In this document: positions 52,422 to 62,527 of the stretch, piece by piece
How positions within the stretch are numbered: position 1 is the stretch's first letter
Layout: every line of letters begins with the position of its first letter
Source: Fluviicola taffensis DSM 16823
GTDB taxonomy: Bacteria > Bacteroidota > Bacteroidia > Flavobacteriales_D > Crocinitomicaceae
Length of the DNA: 64,000 bases
Direction of reading: 5' to 3'
Assembly (NCBI RefSeq): GCF_000194605.1
Contig: NC_015321.1
Coordinates: 2,170,001-2,234,000 of the forward strand
Translations under genes and position numbers: made by a program
Notes under the pieces: generated by a model
The model's input: only the letters and a program-made list of their open reading frames with translations
What the model was told of the DNA's origin: nothing
Databases searched by the model: none

Positions 52422-53291
52422 ATGGATAAAGAAGCTTTACTGAAACGCATTCGTACCATCGAACTTCAAACTCGTGGGATGACCGAACAAGTATTCGCTG
52501 GACAATATCAGTCTGCGTTTAAAGGTCGTGGTATGTCTTTTAGTGAAGTCAGATCTTATCAGTTTGGGGATGATGTCCGAACTATTGATTGGAATGTAAC
52601 TGCTCGTTTTCGTGAACCTTATATCAAGATTTTTGAAGAAGAGCGCGAATTGACGGTTTTGCTCATTATTGATGTTTCAGGATCGATGTATTTTGGTCAA
52701 GGAAAAGATTCGAAGATTTCATTGGCCGTTGAACTTGCAGCAACATTGGCTTTTTCAGCAGCTAAAAAGAACGATAAAGTAGGAGCAATCCTCATTTCAG
52801 ATGAAGTAGAATATTATGTTCCACCAAAAAAAGGATTTGGTCATGTTCATTTTTTGCTTCGAAAATTGATTAATCTGAACCCAAAATCAACAGGTACAAG
52901 TCTTGACATGGGTTTGAGATATGCTCGAAATATTTTCAAACAACGAAGTATTTGTTTTGTAATTAGTGACTTTTCACAATCAGAAATCTCCAAAGAAGGA
53001 TTTGCAAATACTGCCCGCAAACACGATTTGGTGGCACTTGGAGTAAGTGATCCAGGAGAAGGAAAACTTCCCGATGTAGGTTTTGTACGTTGGGTAAATG
53101 CCGAAACGAAGGCTACCAATTGGATTGATAGTTCTTCTGTGAATGTTCGAAAAGAATATGAGAACAACTTCCAACTTCGAAAAGAAAAAACAGAAATCTT
53201 TTTCCAGCAATTGGGAATTGATGCTGCATTTTTTGAGGTTGGTGATCATGTTTATTTGCCTTTACTCCAATTATTCAAACGCCGCAAATGA
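52422..53291 (+). CDS. DUF58 domain protein of the Bat operon
   Basis: The 289-residue protein has the DUF58 core with SFSEVRSYQFGDDVRTIDWNVTARFREPYIKIFEEERELTV (starting about residue 40) and a degenerate VWA domain with DVSGSMYFG as metal-site motif. DUF58 proteins are the constant partners of MoxR. The protein is soluble or peripheral. Its stop overlaps the next start by four bases. Confidence 0.92.
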   Translation: MDKEALLKRIRTIELQTRGMTEQVFAGQYQSAFKGRGMSFSEVRSYQFGDDVRTIDWNVTARFREPYIKIFEEERELTVLLIIDVSGSMYFGQGKDSKISLAVELAATLAFSAAKKNDKVGAILISDEVEYYVPPKKGFGHVHFLLRKLINLNPKSTGTSLDMGLRYARNIFKQRSICFVISDFSQSEISKEGFANTARKHDLVALGVSDPGEGKLPDVGFVRWVNAETKATNWIDSSSVNVRKEYENNFQLRKEKTEIFFQQLGIDAAFFEVGDHVYLPLLQLFKRRK

Positions 53292-54202
53292 GGATTTGCT
53301 TATCCATATTGACAATTTGCTGTTTCGGAATGGTTGGCGCGCAAACCAAACATGTTTTTTGGGAGCATGATTCTGTACGTGTTGGGGATAAAGCTAAATT
53401 GACCATTTTGGTTAAATACAAGCCAAGTAAGTTTGATTACAATCCAATTTCAGGAGTGTTTATTTGTGATGTCATTCATAAAGGTGAAACGCTTTGGAAA
53501 CCAGGAGGTGAACTAGAAATCACTTCTTTCAAAGACACCACATATACCCAAAAAGGAGTTTCTTATTGGAAAGGCGTTTATGAACTAACAGCTTGGGATT
53601 CTGCAAAATACCGCCTGCCTGATTTATGGATGACCTGGAAGGATTCCACATTTTCTTTTAGAGCACCGTCTTTACATGTTGGATTCGTGAAGAAAAAAGT
53701 AAAAGAAGGTATTGATGAAATTGTGATTGAACCAGAAACCGATTCTTGGAGATTTTTGAAAGATTATTGGTGGTTGATTCTGATTGTTCTTGTGGGAATC
53801 ACTTTGGCCATTTTATGGAATCGACGTCGAAAAATTCAAAAAACAGAAGAGTTGAGTTTGAGAGATCGAACGCTGTTAGCTATTAAACAGTTGAAAAAGA
53901 AGGAAGAATGGCTTCATGGGAAAACCAAATCTCACTATGTTTCTTTTTCTTCTATTTTGAAGATGTATTTGAGCTCTAGATTTGAATTGAACCTAATGGA
54001 ACGCACTACACAAGAAACAATTGCTTTACTGAGGTTGAAACAATTGGATTTTGTAATGGTAAAACGCATTGAAATTCTCTTGAAAGAATCAGATATGGTA
54101 AAGTTTGCGAAGACCGAGTTGGATGACATCCACATTCGATCTAGTTTGATGCGCCTAGAAGAAATAATCACCGAATTAAGTCCACTAGAAATTCCAGAAT
54201 GA
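53288..54202 (+). CDS. Bat-operon membrane protein with N-terminal beta domain
   Basis: The 304-residue product has a signal peptide (MRICLSILTICCFGMVGA), a periplasmic beta domain of about 130 residues (VFWEHDSVRVGDKAKLTILVKYKP, the same plan as BatD Ig-like repeats), one helix (WWLILIVLVGITLAILW), and a basic, helical cytoplasmic part. It is the protein that usually lies between the DUF58 gene and batA in Bacteroidota. It overlaps both neighbours by four bases. Its function is unproven. Confidence 0.8.
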   Translation: MRICLSILTICCFGMVGAQTKHVFWEHDSVRVGDKAKLTILVKYKPSKFDYNPISGVFICDVIHKGETLWKPGGELEITSFKDTTYTQKGVSYWKGVYELTAWDSAKYRLPDLWMTWKDSTFSFRAPSLHVGFVKKKVKEGIDEIVIEPETDSWRFLKDYWWLILIVLVGITLAILWNRRRKIQKTEELSLRDRTLLAIKQLKKKEEWLHGKTKSHYVSFSSILKMYLSSRFELNLMERTTQETIALLRLKQLDFVMVKRIEILLKESDMVKFAKTELDDIHIRSSLMRLEEIITELSPLEIPE

Positions 54203-55224
54203 GTCGCTATTTCAACATCTTTTTTTGGGAATATGATTTCTACAAACCACAGCTATTGTGGCTCTTATTGGTGATTCCAGTTTTGTTGTTTTTTTGGGAG
54301 TTTTTGCAAAAAAATCGTACTGGTCAATTAAAATATGCGAATTCGGAAAAAGAACAACTGGCTTATTCCGTAAAATGGGTTCGTTACATTCGCTGGGGAA
54401 TTACGTCGTTTTATGCGTTCTCAATGGCTTGTCTTGTTTTTGTTTTTGCTGAACCCTACAATAATTCAATCGATCCGCCTAAGATTGATTACAAAAATGG
54501 AATTGATATTATTTTGTCGATTGATGCTTCGGGTTCCATGTTGGCACAAGATTTTGATCCAAATAGATTAGAGGTTGCTAAGCGAGTTGCAAAGAAATTT
54601 GTGGATTCAAGAAAAGGCGATCGGGTTGGTTTGGTTGTTTATGAAGGAGAGGCCTACACCGCTTGTCCAGCAACCTTGGATTATAAATTATTGAAGGAAC
54701 AAATTTCAGCCATTGAGCCAGGTCATTTAGAACCCGGAACTGCAATTGGAAGTGGTTTGGGGGTTGCGGTAACCCGACTTAGAAGTGATAGCTTGATTTC
54801 CAAAGTGATTATTCTTTTAACAGATGGAAGTAGCAATACAGGTCCAGAACCCTTGGAAGTTGCTGAACTTGCCAAAGCAAAGAAATGTAGAGTTTATACG
54901 ATTGGAGTAGGAGCAGATGGAATGGCTCCAACTCCTGTAAATACTCCATTTGGAGTCGTTTATCAAAATTTACCAGTAGAAATTGACGAAGGAGTTTTGA
55001 AAGAGATTGCTTCAGCTACAAATGGCAAGTATTTTAGAGCACAAGACGAAAAATCACTCGAAAAGATTTACGCAGAAATAGACAAATTGGAAAAACGTAA
55101 AATGGAAGATCAGCATTTAGCTGCTGAACCGCCGCTTACCTTGTTTCCGTTCTTTATTTGGAGTATGATATTCTCTTTAATCGCTTGGGGAGTTCAACGA
55201 TTGAAATTCAAATTGGATGACTAA
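54199..55224 (+). CDS. batA: BatA, von Willebrand factor A membrane protein
   Basis: The 341-residue protein has two N-terminal helices, a VWA domain with the metal site DASGSM (residues about 112-117) and ILLTDGSSNTGPEP, and a C-terminal helix (FFIWSMIFSLIAWGVQ). In Bacteroidota BatA is part of an inner-membrane complex first linked to aerotolerance. It overlaps batB by eight bases. Confidence 0.92.
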   Translation: MSRYFNIFFWEYDFYKPQLLWLLLVIPVLLFFWEFLQKNRTGQLKYANSEKEQLAYSVKWVRYIRWGITSFYAFSMACLVFVFAEPYNNSIDPPKIDYKNGIDIILSIDASGSMLAQDFDPNRLEVAKRVAKKFVDSRKGDRVGLVVYEGEAYTACPATLDYKLLKEQISAIEPGHLEPGTAIGSGLGVAVTRLRSDSLISKVIILLTDGSSNTGPEPLEVAELAKAKKCRVYTIGVGADGMAPTPVNTPFGVVYQNLPVEIDEGVLKEIASATNGKYFRAQDEKSLEKIYAEIDKLEKRKMEDQHLAAEPPLTLFPFFIWSMIFSLIAWGVQRLKFKLDD

Positions 55225-56344
55225 AAAAACAACGACATATCAGCGTTTGATGAGCTTATTGCTTATTTCTGAAGGTGGTTGGTGGCTTTTGGTGTTGATG
55301 GCGTATCTTTTTATTCCATTTAATAGCTGGAATGTAAAGTTACTTTTCCCCGAAATGCTTTCACTTTGGATGCTCATTCCTGTTTTCGCAGGTTTGTCTT
55401 GGATTCATTGGAATTGGAAGGCGAAAATTTATGAGAACTATTCGGGTTATGGAAATACACGAATGCTTTGGGTAACTTTTGAGCCCTTAAAGGCCTTTTT
55501 GCATTATTTTTTGCTTCGTTCAACCTATTTCTTTATCATTTTGGCGATGGCTCAGCCTGTTGCTGGAAGCCGAAAAGTAAATGGCTCCAAACGGGTGTTG
55601 GATTTGGTTATTTGTTTAGATATTTCAAATTCCATGAACACCCAAGACATGGGAGGAAATGATGTGAGTCGATTAACAGCTGCAAAACAAGCAATTGGGG
55701 AATTACTAAATCAATTGAAAGGTGAGCGAATTGCAGTGGTCATTTTTGCAAACGATGCGTATACTCAGCTTCCTTTAACAATGGATTATGGCGCTGCAAA
55801 ATTGTTTATTCCAGATATTGAAACATCCATGATTTCAGATCAAGGAACCAATGTTGGAAGAGCTTTGGAAATCGCACAAGAGCAATTTAAAGACACCGAA
55901 TCTGGAAAAGCGATATTAGTGATTACCGATGGCGAAGATCATGAAGCTCTTTGGAAAGAACAAATTGCAGAATTGAAAAAGAAAAATGTAGAATTGACCT
56001 ATTTGGGATTAGGTTCTAGTAAAGGTGGCTTGATTCCAAATAATCCGTACGATATCTCTGAAGGTTATAAAAGAGAAAGTGGACAGGCTGTTGTCTCAAG
56101 AATCGACAAAAGTGGTTTAGAAAGAATGGCAAGTGAATCAGGAAGTATCTTGGTTACATCGGATTCGCCCTTTCCGAATATTTATGATATTGCTACAAAT
56201 TATAAAAACACCAAAAACAAACAGGTGATGAAAGTGGAATTTAATGTAGATAAAAACTATTTTTACGTCCCTACAATTTTGGCACTTCTATGCATGATAT
56301 GCTACTTCTTTTTACCAATTCTAATACGCTCAAATAAGTCATGA
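55217..56344 (+). CDS. batB: BatB, von Willebrand factor A membrane protein
   Basis: The 375-residue protein has helices at the N-terminus and between residues 95 and 115, a VWA domain (DISNSMNTQDMGGNDVSRL, VITDGEDHEAL), and a C-terminal helix (FYVPTILALLCMICYFFLPIL). The metal-site motif DxSxS is intact. It lies in the canonical place after batA and before batC and overlaps both. Confidence 0.92.
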   Translation: MTKKTTTYQRLMSLLLISEGGWWLLVLMAYLFIPFNSWNVKLLFPEMLSLWMLIPVFAGLSWIHWNWKAKIYENYSGYGNTRMLWVTFEPLKAFLHYFLLRSTYFFIILAMAQPVAGSRKVNGSKRVLDLVICLDISNSMNTQDMGGNDVSRLTAAKQAIGELLNQLKGERIAVVIFANDAYTQLPLTMDYGAAKLFIPDIETSMISDQGTNVGRALEIAQEQFKDTESGKAILVITDGEDHEALWKEQIAELKKKNVELTYLGLGSSKGGLIPNNPYDISEGYKRESGQAVVSRIDKSGLERMASESGSILVTSDSPFPNIYDIATNYKNTKNKQVMKVEFNVDKNYFYVPTILALLCMICYFFLPILIRSNKS

Positions 56345-57048
56345 AATCAGCTTTGCTACTTCTTTTGTGCACTTTGTGTTTCAACTTGTTTGGTCAAGAC
56401 TGGAAAGAGACTGTTAACCAAGCTCGGCGGCTCTACAAAAAAGGAGATTACAAAGAAGCGTTAAAGTATTATAAAAGAGCTGAACAGTTAGCCCCAAATG
56501 ATGTAGATTTGTCACAGGAGATAGGTCAAACAGCTTATAAAGCAAATGATTTTAAAACTGCTTCAGAACATTTTGAGCACTTAGCAAAGACTGCTAAAAC
56601 GAAACAAAAAGAGATTCAGGCTAAAACAAATTTGGGAGAATCTCGTATGAAGCAGCAAGATTATCAAGGTGCAATTGATACATACAAAGATGTACTAAGG
56701 TTGGATCAGGATAATGAAAAAGCCAGACAGCGACTGATGGAAGCAAAACGTTTGTTGGAGCAACAAAAGAAACAACAGGACAAAAAAGACAAAGAGAATA
56801 AAAATCAAAATAAAGACAATCAAGATCAGGATCAGCAAAATAAAAGCGATCAGGATAAAAAAGAACAACAAAATAAAAAGCAACAAGATCAACAGTCTCA
56901 AGGAAATAAGAGCGAAAAACAAAAGTTAGAAGACAAAGAAACGGAGCGAAAACTAGATGAGTTTAGCAAACAAGAACAACATACAAAGAAAAGATTGGAT
57001 GGTTCAAAAGGGACAACAGGTGGAAGCAAAGCACGTAAAGACTGGTAG
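56341..57048 (+). CDS. batC: BatC, tetratricopeptide repeat protein
   Basis: The 235-residue product has a signal peptide (MKSALLLLLCTLCFNLFGQ) and three TPR units (ARRLYKKGDYKEALKYYKRAEQL; AYKANDFKTASEHFEHLAK; MKQQDYQGAIDTYKDVLRL). From about residue 138 it has a low-complexity stretch of Lys, Gln, Asp and Asn. BatC may scaffold the VWA proteins in the periplasm. The low-complexity tail overlaps the start of batD in another frame. Confidence 0.88.
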   Translation: MKSALLLLLCTLCFNLFGQDWKETVNQARRLYKKGDYKEALKYYKRAEQLAPNDVDLSQEIGQTAYKANDFKTASEHFEHLAKTAKTKQKEIQAKTNLGESRMKQQDYQGAIDTYKDVLRLDQDNEKARQRLMEAKRLLEQQKKQQDKKDKENKNQNKDNQDQDQQNKSDQDKKEQQNKKQQDQQSQGNKSEKQKLEDKETERKLDEFSKQEQHTKKRLDGSKGTTGGSKARKDW

Positions 57049-58771
57049 TCAATGGCAGTTTTTAGTTGTATTGTTCACATTAGTGAGCCAGATTTCCCTT
57101 GCCCAAAAAACGATTGTCGCTCTTACTTCCGATAAAAAAGAAATCGGTAAAGATGAGCACCTTACTTTTACCATTACTTCGAATGTAGAAGGATCTATGA
57201 AAATCGACTATCCAGTTGAGTTCGAAGTTGATTTAGGAGTTATGCATGGAATGGAACAGAAGATGGATCCAAGTGGAAAAATCAAAACCTACTATTACAT
57301 GCAGCAATCTGGGGCATTTAAAAAAGAAGGAACCTATTCATTTTACGCTTACACCACTTATCGGAATAAAACATATCGCTCAAATAAGATTACAATTAAG
57401 GTCAATGAGGCTTCTGAGGAAGATAAGATTAATTCCAATGATCCCGTTTTTGGTGTAATTCAATGTAAAAAATTATGTGTTTATGAAGGAGAGCCCATTT
57501 TGCTGAAGGCGAAAGTGTTTTCTTACATGAACATCGAATACTTGGAAGGATATTCCGATTTTAAAGCAGATGTTTCCATGGAGGAGCACACTTTTCCAAA
57601 CAGCCGGGTTGAAGTAGAACAGACTCGAATTAATGGAAAAGATGCCTTAATGTTTGAATACGGAAAGCAACTTTTAATTCCAATTTCCACTGGAAAATGT
57701 CATGTCAAACCTTTTGAAATGGCTTTGCGCTGCCACGGATCAATTTTCTCCAAGACTATTCGTATCCGTTCTTCTGGGCTTGTAATTAATATAAAACCAC
57801 TTCCTGCAAATGCCCCAACTGATTTTATTGGTGCCGTTGGGGAATACCGATTCTCACAAAAGAATCCAACCAAAGAAGTGAAAGAAGGAGAAGTTTTCAC
57901 CTTGGAATTAGTTGTTTCAGGGGTAGGAAATATACACAATTCCAATGCTCCAAAATTAAAATTACCTAAAGGCTGTTCGATTTATGGAGATCCTGAAAAA
58001 TTGGATGATATTGACTTTACAGAAAATGGCTCCGAGGGAATGATTACCTATCGATTCAATATACAAGTATTGAATGACCATGATTTGAATTTTCAAGCGC
58101 CTTCGATTAGTTATTTTGATCCCGAAAAGGAAAAATACATCACTATTAGAGGAAATCCCTTTAAAGTTGAGGTTGTCCCAGATAAAACATTCAATGCTGT
58201 TATTGTTACAAACCCAACTGATGGAACACATACTGATGTGACGGATTTGAAAAATGGTACCGTAAGAACAAAAGTGACGAAATCTGAATCAAGTTCAATC
58301 AATACAAGATTGATACTTGGAATCGTTGCGCCAACAAGTTTATTAGGAGCCTTATTTGTTTTTCTGATGATTCGAAAACGCAAGAAAAAAGATTTAGCAG
58401 TTATAGAGGCGAATGATTCCATTGAATTACCAAAAGGACCTGTTTTCTTGGCTGAATCAAAAGAACCTGTTGTTGCAGAAGCAATAGATTATTGGACAGA
58501 GGCAGAAAAGCATATAGAGGATCCAAGTGTGTTTGCAATTCTTTTACCAAAAGCAATCATTCAACGTATTGAGAAATGTGAAAAATGCAATTTTCAATCC
58601 CGTGAAAAAGCATTTGATCGTTTGCTGGATACTCACCCAGAAATTGCTAAAAGTTTAAGAGAGATTATCGATCTTTGTGATCAGTATCGATACGGATTCG
58701 GTGGTGGACACTTGGAAACGAAGGAAATATTCGCTCATACAGAAAAATTATTCAGTCAATTACCATCATAA
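56999..58771 (+). CDS. batD: BatD (oxygen tolerance protein)
   Basis: The protein has a signal peptide (FLVVLFTLVSQISLAQ), several Ig-like beta repeats over residues 40-430 (TIVALTSDKKEIGKDEHLTFTI; GVIQCKKLCVYEGEPILLKAKVF; GAVGEYRFSQKNPTKEVKEGEVFTLELVV), one helix (LILGIVAPTSLLGALFVFLMI), and a helical cytoplasmic tail. The open frame reaches back to 56957, but the ATG at 56999 or the GTG at 57020 fit better; each overlaps batC. It is the last gene of the operon. Confidence 0.88.
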   Translation: MVQKGQQVEAKHVKTGSQWQFLVVLFTLVSQISLAQKTIVALTSDKKEIGKDEHLTFTITSNVEGSMKIDYPVEFEVDLGVMHGMEQKMDPSGKIKTYYYMQQSGAFKKEGTYSFYAYTTYRNKTYRSNKITIKVNEASEEDKINSNDPVFGVIQCKKLCVYEGEPILLKAKVFSYMNIEYLEGYSDFKADVSMEEHTFPNSRVEVEQTRINGKDALMFEYGKQLLIPISTGKCHVKPFEMALRCHGSIFSKTIRIRSSGLVINIKPLPANAPTDFIGAVGEYRFSQKNPTKEVKEGEVFTLELVVSGVGNIHNSNAPKLKLPKGCSIYGDPEKLDDIDFTENGSEGMITYRFNIQVLNDHDLNFQAPSISYFDPEKEKYITIRGNPFKVEVVPDKTFNAVIVTNPTDGTHTDVTDLKNGTVRTKVTKSESSSINTRLILGIVAPTSLLGALFVFLMIRKRKKKDLAVIEANDSIELPKGPVFLAESKEPVVAEAIDYWTEAEKHIEDPSVFAILLPKAIIQRIEKCEKCNFQSREKAFDRLLDTHPEIAKSLREIIDLCDQYRYGFGGGHLETKEIFAHTEKLFSQLPS

Positions 58772-58860
58772 AGGCTGTTTTTAGTAGAATTTTGTTCTAA
58801 AAAATGGTGACTTTTGATTTTTTTACTACTTTTATCCCACAAAACACAAATTAGTACATC

Positions 58861-59028
58861 ATGAGCGTTTTCGGAATAGTATTGTTTCTTTTAATTGGAG
58901 GTATGGCATTTTGGATGTTATTATTCTTAATGGGATTTGTTCTTCCTTTTTGGATTTCTTTGGGAATCAGTCAACAAATGCGCCCAAAACGTGTGTTTGA
59001 AAAAGAAGATGATTCAGAAGCTAAGTAA
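58861..59028 (+). CDS. Small membrane protein, 55 residues
   Basis: A short frame of 56 codons begins with MSVFGIVLFLLIGGMAFWML, continues through a second hydrophobic stretch with an inner LPFWISLGISQQM, and ends with a charged tail (RVFEKEDDSEAK). It could form one long helix or a helical hairpin. TACTTTTA, close to the -7 consensus, lies about 30 bases upstream, and a strong terminator follows 25 bases after the stop, so it is probably its own transcript. No family is recognised. Confidence 0.6.
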   Translation: MSVFGIVLFLLIGGMAFWMLLFLMGFVLPFWISLGISQQMRPKRVFEKEDDSEAK

Positions 59029-59053
59029 TTAGCGCTAAACTATATTAGTAAAA

Positions 59054-59081
59054 ACCTAGACATTTTGTCTGGGTTTTTTTG
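59054..59081 (+). terminator. Terminator of the small membrane protein gene
   Basis: ACCTAGAC (59054-59061) pairs with GTCTGGGT (59067-59074), with one G-U pair, followed by seven T. Confidence 0.8.
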
Positions 59082-59143
59082 TGCCTCAAAAATCCAAAAA
59101 ATCACTTGTTTCGTATGTAAATCATAACCTTAAAAGAACAAGT

Positions 59144-59746
59144 ATGAAAAAGTCAATTTTATCGATTACAATTGCTGCTTCAATGACAGCATTTGGAGTA
59201 TCAAGTTGTGGAGGAAGCGAAGAAAAAATGAACGAAGAAACCAAAACGGAAGAATCTGCTGAAATGCCTGCCGAAGAGCCTGCTGAAGAAGAATCTTTTG
59301 TCTTAGTTGGTGGAGCGAAAATGGTTCCTTCGAAAGACATCGTTGACAATGCTGCTGGTTCTGCAGATCACACGACGCTAGTTGCGGCAGTAAAAGCTGC
59401 TGGGTTAGTTGAAACATTAAAAGGAGAAGGTCCGTTTACAGTGTTTGCACCAACAAATGAAGCATTCAACAAATTGCCAAAAGGGACAGTTGAAAGCTTA
59501 TTAAAAGCTGAAAACAAAGGGAAATTAACTTCGGTATTAACGTACCATGTTGTTGCTGGATCTTTAAAAGCAGGTGACTTGAAAGCAGGTCAAACATTGA
59601 AAACCGTTCAAGGTGAAAACTTAATGGTAACAGAAAAGGATGGGAAATGGTATGTGAATGGTGCTCAAATCACGATTGCAGATGTTGTTTCATCAAATGG
59701 TGTCACGCATGTAATTGATGCGGTTGTACTACCTAAAAAAATGTAA
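59144..59746 (+). CDS. Fasciclin-domain lipoprotein
   Basis: I start at the ATG at 59144 ([22 protein letters not shown]), a lipoprotein signal; the open frame extends 21 codons further, but over the preceding terminator. After the acylated Cys comes an acidic spacer ([20 protein letters not shown]), then one fasciclin domain over about residues 70-200 ([63 protein letters not shown]). Such domains mediate adhesion. It is monocistronic, and a terminator follows. Confidence 0.93.
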   Translation: MKKSILSITIAASMTAFGVSSCGGSEEKMNEETKTEESAEMPAEEPAEEESFVLVGGAKMVPSKDIVDNAAGSADHTTLVAAVKAAGLVETLKGEGPFTVFAPTNEAFNKLPKGTVESLLKAENKGKLTSVLTYHVVAGSLKAGDLKAGQTLKTVQGENLMVTEKDGKWYVNGAQITIADVVSSNGVTHVIDAVVLPKKM

Positions 59747-59776
59747 TTGAAATCCTAGAATATAACTTTTGCGTGA

Positions 59777-59808
59777 AAACCGATTTGTCTTTGGCAGATC
59801 GGTTTTTT
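59777..59808 (+). terminator. Terminator of the fasciclin gene
   Basis: AAACCGATTTGTC (59777-59789) pairs with GGCAGATCGGTTT (59793-59805) with two G-U type pairs, followed by T. Confidence 0.8.
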
Positions 59809-59976
59809 TGTTTATAAGTGAAGCACAATCACTAAAAATGATGAATTTCTGTAAGTTTAGTTAGAAAATCAGGTGTTTCCTAGAGTATTTTAAAATACTA
59901 ATTTCTCCCTAGTTACTCAGTTTTCAAAAGCGTAGCTTTTTCTTATCTTTAGCAAACTTACTACTCGTTAAATACT

Positions 59977-62052
59977 ATGAAAGGAATTCTTTTGTTCGTT
60001 GCATCACTCACATTGTCTAGTGGTTTTGCACAATCCTTGCTTCATTGTGGAAGTGATGAAATGGAAAGCAAATTGTTTCAGGAACATCCTGAATACCAAC
60101 AAGCTTTTTTACGGTCCAAGAAAAAATTGGAATCGTTTACCAAACAATTTCAGGAAAATCCCACAAAATCTGGAGCCACTTACATTATTCCAGTGGTATT
60201 TCATATCATTCACAACAATGGGACTGAAAACATCGATGATTCACAAATTTTTGATGCCGTCAAGCAAGTAAATTTGCAATACCGAAAATTGAATCCAGAT
60301 ACAAATCAAATCGTTGCTGCTTTTCAATCGATTGCTGCTGATGCTCAAATCGAAATTCGCTTGGCACAAATTGACCCTGATGGAAATTGCACTTCCGGAA
60401 TTACCCGAACAGTTTCTTCTTTGACTTATCCTGGCGATCATCAAGTGAAAAGTTTGATTCATTGGCCTCCTGAAAAATACCTGAATATTTATGTGTGTCT
60501 CGATGCTGCTGGCTTAGCTGGGCATGCATTGATGCCTGCAGCTGCAGATACAATTCCTCAATGGGATGGAATTGTTATGCGTCATGATTATGTAGGAACT
60601 ATTGGCACCTCGGATTATTTCAGAAGAACGGTTCTTTCTCATGAAATAGGCCATTACTTGAATCTATACCACATTTGGGGCGGAAATAACGTTCCTAATT
60701 TTTATTACTTACCTGTTGGAAGTGCAGGTAACTGCGCTTATGATGATGAGGTGATGGACACACCGAATACAATTGGTTGGTCTTCCTGCAACTTAAATGC
60801 AAATTCCTGTAGTACCTTAGATAATGTTCAGAATTACATGGATTATGCGTATTGTGCATTGATGTTTACAGAAGGACAAAAGGTACGTATGCACGCAGCA
60901 TTGAATTCCCCCGTAGCTCAAAGAAATAATTTGTGGTCGACTACAAATCTGGCCGCAACAGGAACTAATGATTTAGTGAATCAATTGTGTGAGGTGAAAT
61001 TCGAATCAAGTAAACAAATAGTTTGTCAGGGAGAAACAGTTTTGTTTAATGACGTTTCGTCTCATGGAGTAACAAGCCGAATTTGGAGTTTTGAATCTGG
61101 AACTGTGGCTGGTTCTTCTTCCAATGATACAGCATTTGTCCTATTTAATCAAGTTGGTAGCTTTGATGTTGTTTTGAAAGTTAGCAATGGAGTAGACACC
61201 TTAGAACGTGTATTCACTGATTATATAAAAGTAATTCCAGCCCAAGGTTTTGCTCACGGAATAACTGAAGGATTTGAAGATGATTTAACGACATTTTCAG
61301 ATAAGTGGAATGTGATAGATGTCGGTCAGGCAAGCAATTGGGAAATAACTAACACAGGCTTCCAAAGTAATCAATGTGCTAAGATCAATAATTTTGACGG
61401 AGGTTCAAACATGGGGTATGAGTTCTTCTCTGATCCAATGGATCTATCTGGATTTACCAGTTTAGCTGTTGCTTTTGATTGGGCTTTTGCACAACGAACA
61501 GTAAATAATGCGGATTTGCTTCAGATTTTCCTCTCAAATGATTGTGGTGTTACATGGCAGGTCAAAAAAACGTATTCGGGTTTAAACTCTCTGAAATCCG
61601 TTAATCAGTTATGGACTTTACCATTTACTCCTGCTTCATTGAGTGAGTGGGCTAGTGATACAGCAATCATTAATAATGCTGCCAACTTCACAAATCACAC
61701 TCAATTGAAATTTCGTTTTGAATCGAAAGGAGGAAATAATTTCTTTTTGGATAACATTCGAATTGGCAAATTAAATGAATTGGGACTACACGAAGTGGGC
61801 TCTGAAAACATGCTGGAGGTTTATCCAAATCCAGTTGAAAAAGCAGGATTTGCAACGGTAAAATGGAATGAACAATTGTCTCCAAATGCAATTGAATTGG
61901 TAGATGCGCAAGGAAGGGTTGTCTACGAAACGAGCGATGTTGGAGAATCTAATTCCAATCAAATTCCTTTGAAAGAATTAGATTCCGGGTATTATTTTGT
62001 GAGGGTAAATGGAATCCAAGGCATTCATTCAGTACCTTTGATATTGAAATAA
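59977..62052 (+). CDS. Secreted M43-type metalloprotease with type A T9SS sorting domain
   Basis: The 691-residue product has a signal peptide (MKGILLFVASLTLSSGFAQ) and a short propeptide. The catalytic domain has the zinc motif HEIGHYLNLYH (residues 222-232, His222, Glu223, His226 and His232) and, downstream, the Met-turn (LMFTEGQKVRM), the pappalysin (M43) pattern. A PKD-like domain (CQGETVLFNDVSSHGVTSRIWSFESG) and a jelly-roll-like domain follow. The last 80 residues (LEVYPNPVEKAGFATVKW to VPLILK) are a type A sorting domain. It should be exported and either released or bound to the surface. Confidence 0.92.
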   Translation: MKGILLFVASLTLSSGFAQSLLHCGSDEMESKLFQEHPEYQQAFLRSKKKLESFTKQFQENPTKSGATYIIPVVFHIIHNNGTENIDDSQIFDAVKQVNLQYRKLNPDTNQIVAAFQSIAADAQIEIRLAQIDPDGNCTSGITRTVSSLTYPGDHQVKSLIHWPPEKYLNIYVCLDAAGLAGHALMPAAADTIPQWDGIVMRHDYVGTIGTSDYFRRTVLSHEIGHYLNLYHIWGGNNVPNFYYLPVGSAGNCAYDDEVMDTPNTIGWSSCNLNANSCSTLDNVQNYMDYAYCALMFTEGQKVRMHAALNSPVAQRNNLWSTTNLAATGTNDLVNQLCEVKFESSKQIVCQGETVLFNDVSSHGVTSRIWSFESGTVAGSSSNDTAFVLFNQVGSFDVVLKVSNGVDTLERVFTDYIKVIPAQGFAHGITEGFEDDLTTFSDKWNVIDVGQASNWEITNTGFQSNQCAKINNFDGGSNMGYEFFSDPMDLSGFTSLAVAFDWAFAQRTVNNADLLQIFLSNDCGVTWQVKKTYSGLNSLKSVNQLWTLPFTPASLSEWASDTAIINNAANFTNHTQLKFRFESKGGNNFFLDNIRIGKLNELGLHEVGSENMLEVYPNPVEKAGFATVKWNEQLSPNAIELVDAQGRVVYETSDVGESNSNQIPLKELDSGYYFVRVNGIQGIHSVPLILK

Positions 62053-62131
62053 GTTAAAGGAATAATTGAGTTGTCAGAGCAGTTTTCACTAATATTTTTC
62101 TCTTACACAGTGGATTGTTGAAAAACTTTAT

Positions 62132-62139
62132 TATCTTTG
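62132..62139 (+). promoter_or_regulatory. Putative rplU promoter -7 element
   Basis: TATCTTTG is an exact TAnnTTTG match, 32 bases before the rplU start. Confidence 0.5.
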
Positions 62140-62170
62140 CCCTCCAAATTAAAATTTAAAAAATACTGTT

Positions 62171-62482
62171 ATGTACGCAATTGTAGAAATAGCAGGGCAG
62201 CAATTTAAAGTGCAAAAAGACCAAAAAATCTTTGTACACCGTTTAGACGCTGAGGCAGGATCAAAAATCGAATTTGATCGTGTTTTATTGGTAGACAATG
62301 GTGGGAAAGTTAGTATTGGCGCCCCAGCTATAGCAGGAGCCTTGGTTACTGCTCAAGTAAATGATCACGTTAAAGGTGATACGGTTATCATTTTCCGCAA
62401 AAAACGCAGAAAAGGATATGTGAAAAGAAACGGACACCGTCAATCTTTTACACAAATTACAATTACAGGTATTAAAGGGTAA
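62171..62482 (+). CDS. rplU: 50S ribosomal protein L21
   Basis: The 103-residue protein begins [20 protein letters not shown] and ends with [19 protein letters not shown], the RNA-binding signature of L21. It binds 23S rRNA in the large subunit. It is followed after 45 bases by rpmA, the usual pair. Confidence 0.98.
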   Translation: MYAIVEIAGQQFKVQKDQKIFVHRLDAEAGSKIEFDRVLLVDNGGKVSIGAPAIAGALVTAQVNDHVKGDTVIIFRKKRRKGYVKRNGHRQSFTQITITGIKG

Positions 62483-62527
62483 TTCATTCAGTTCATCAGC
62501 TGATGAACGGATAAAAAATTAGAAAAG

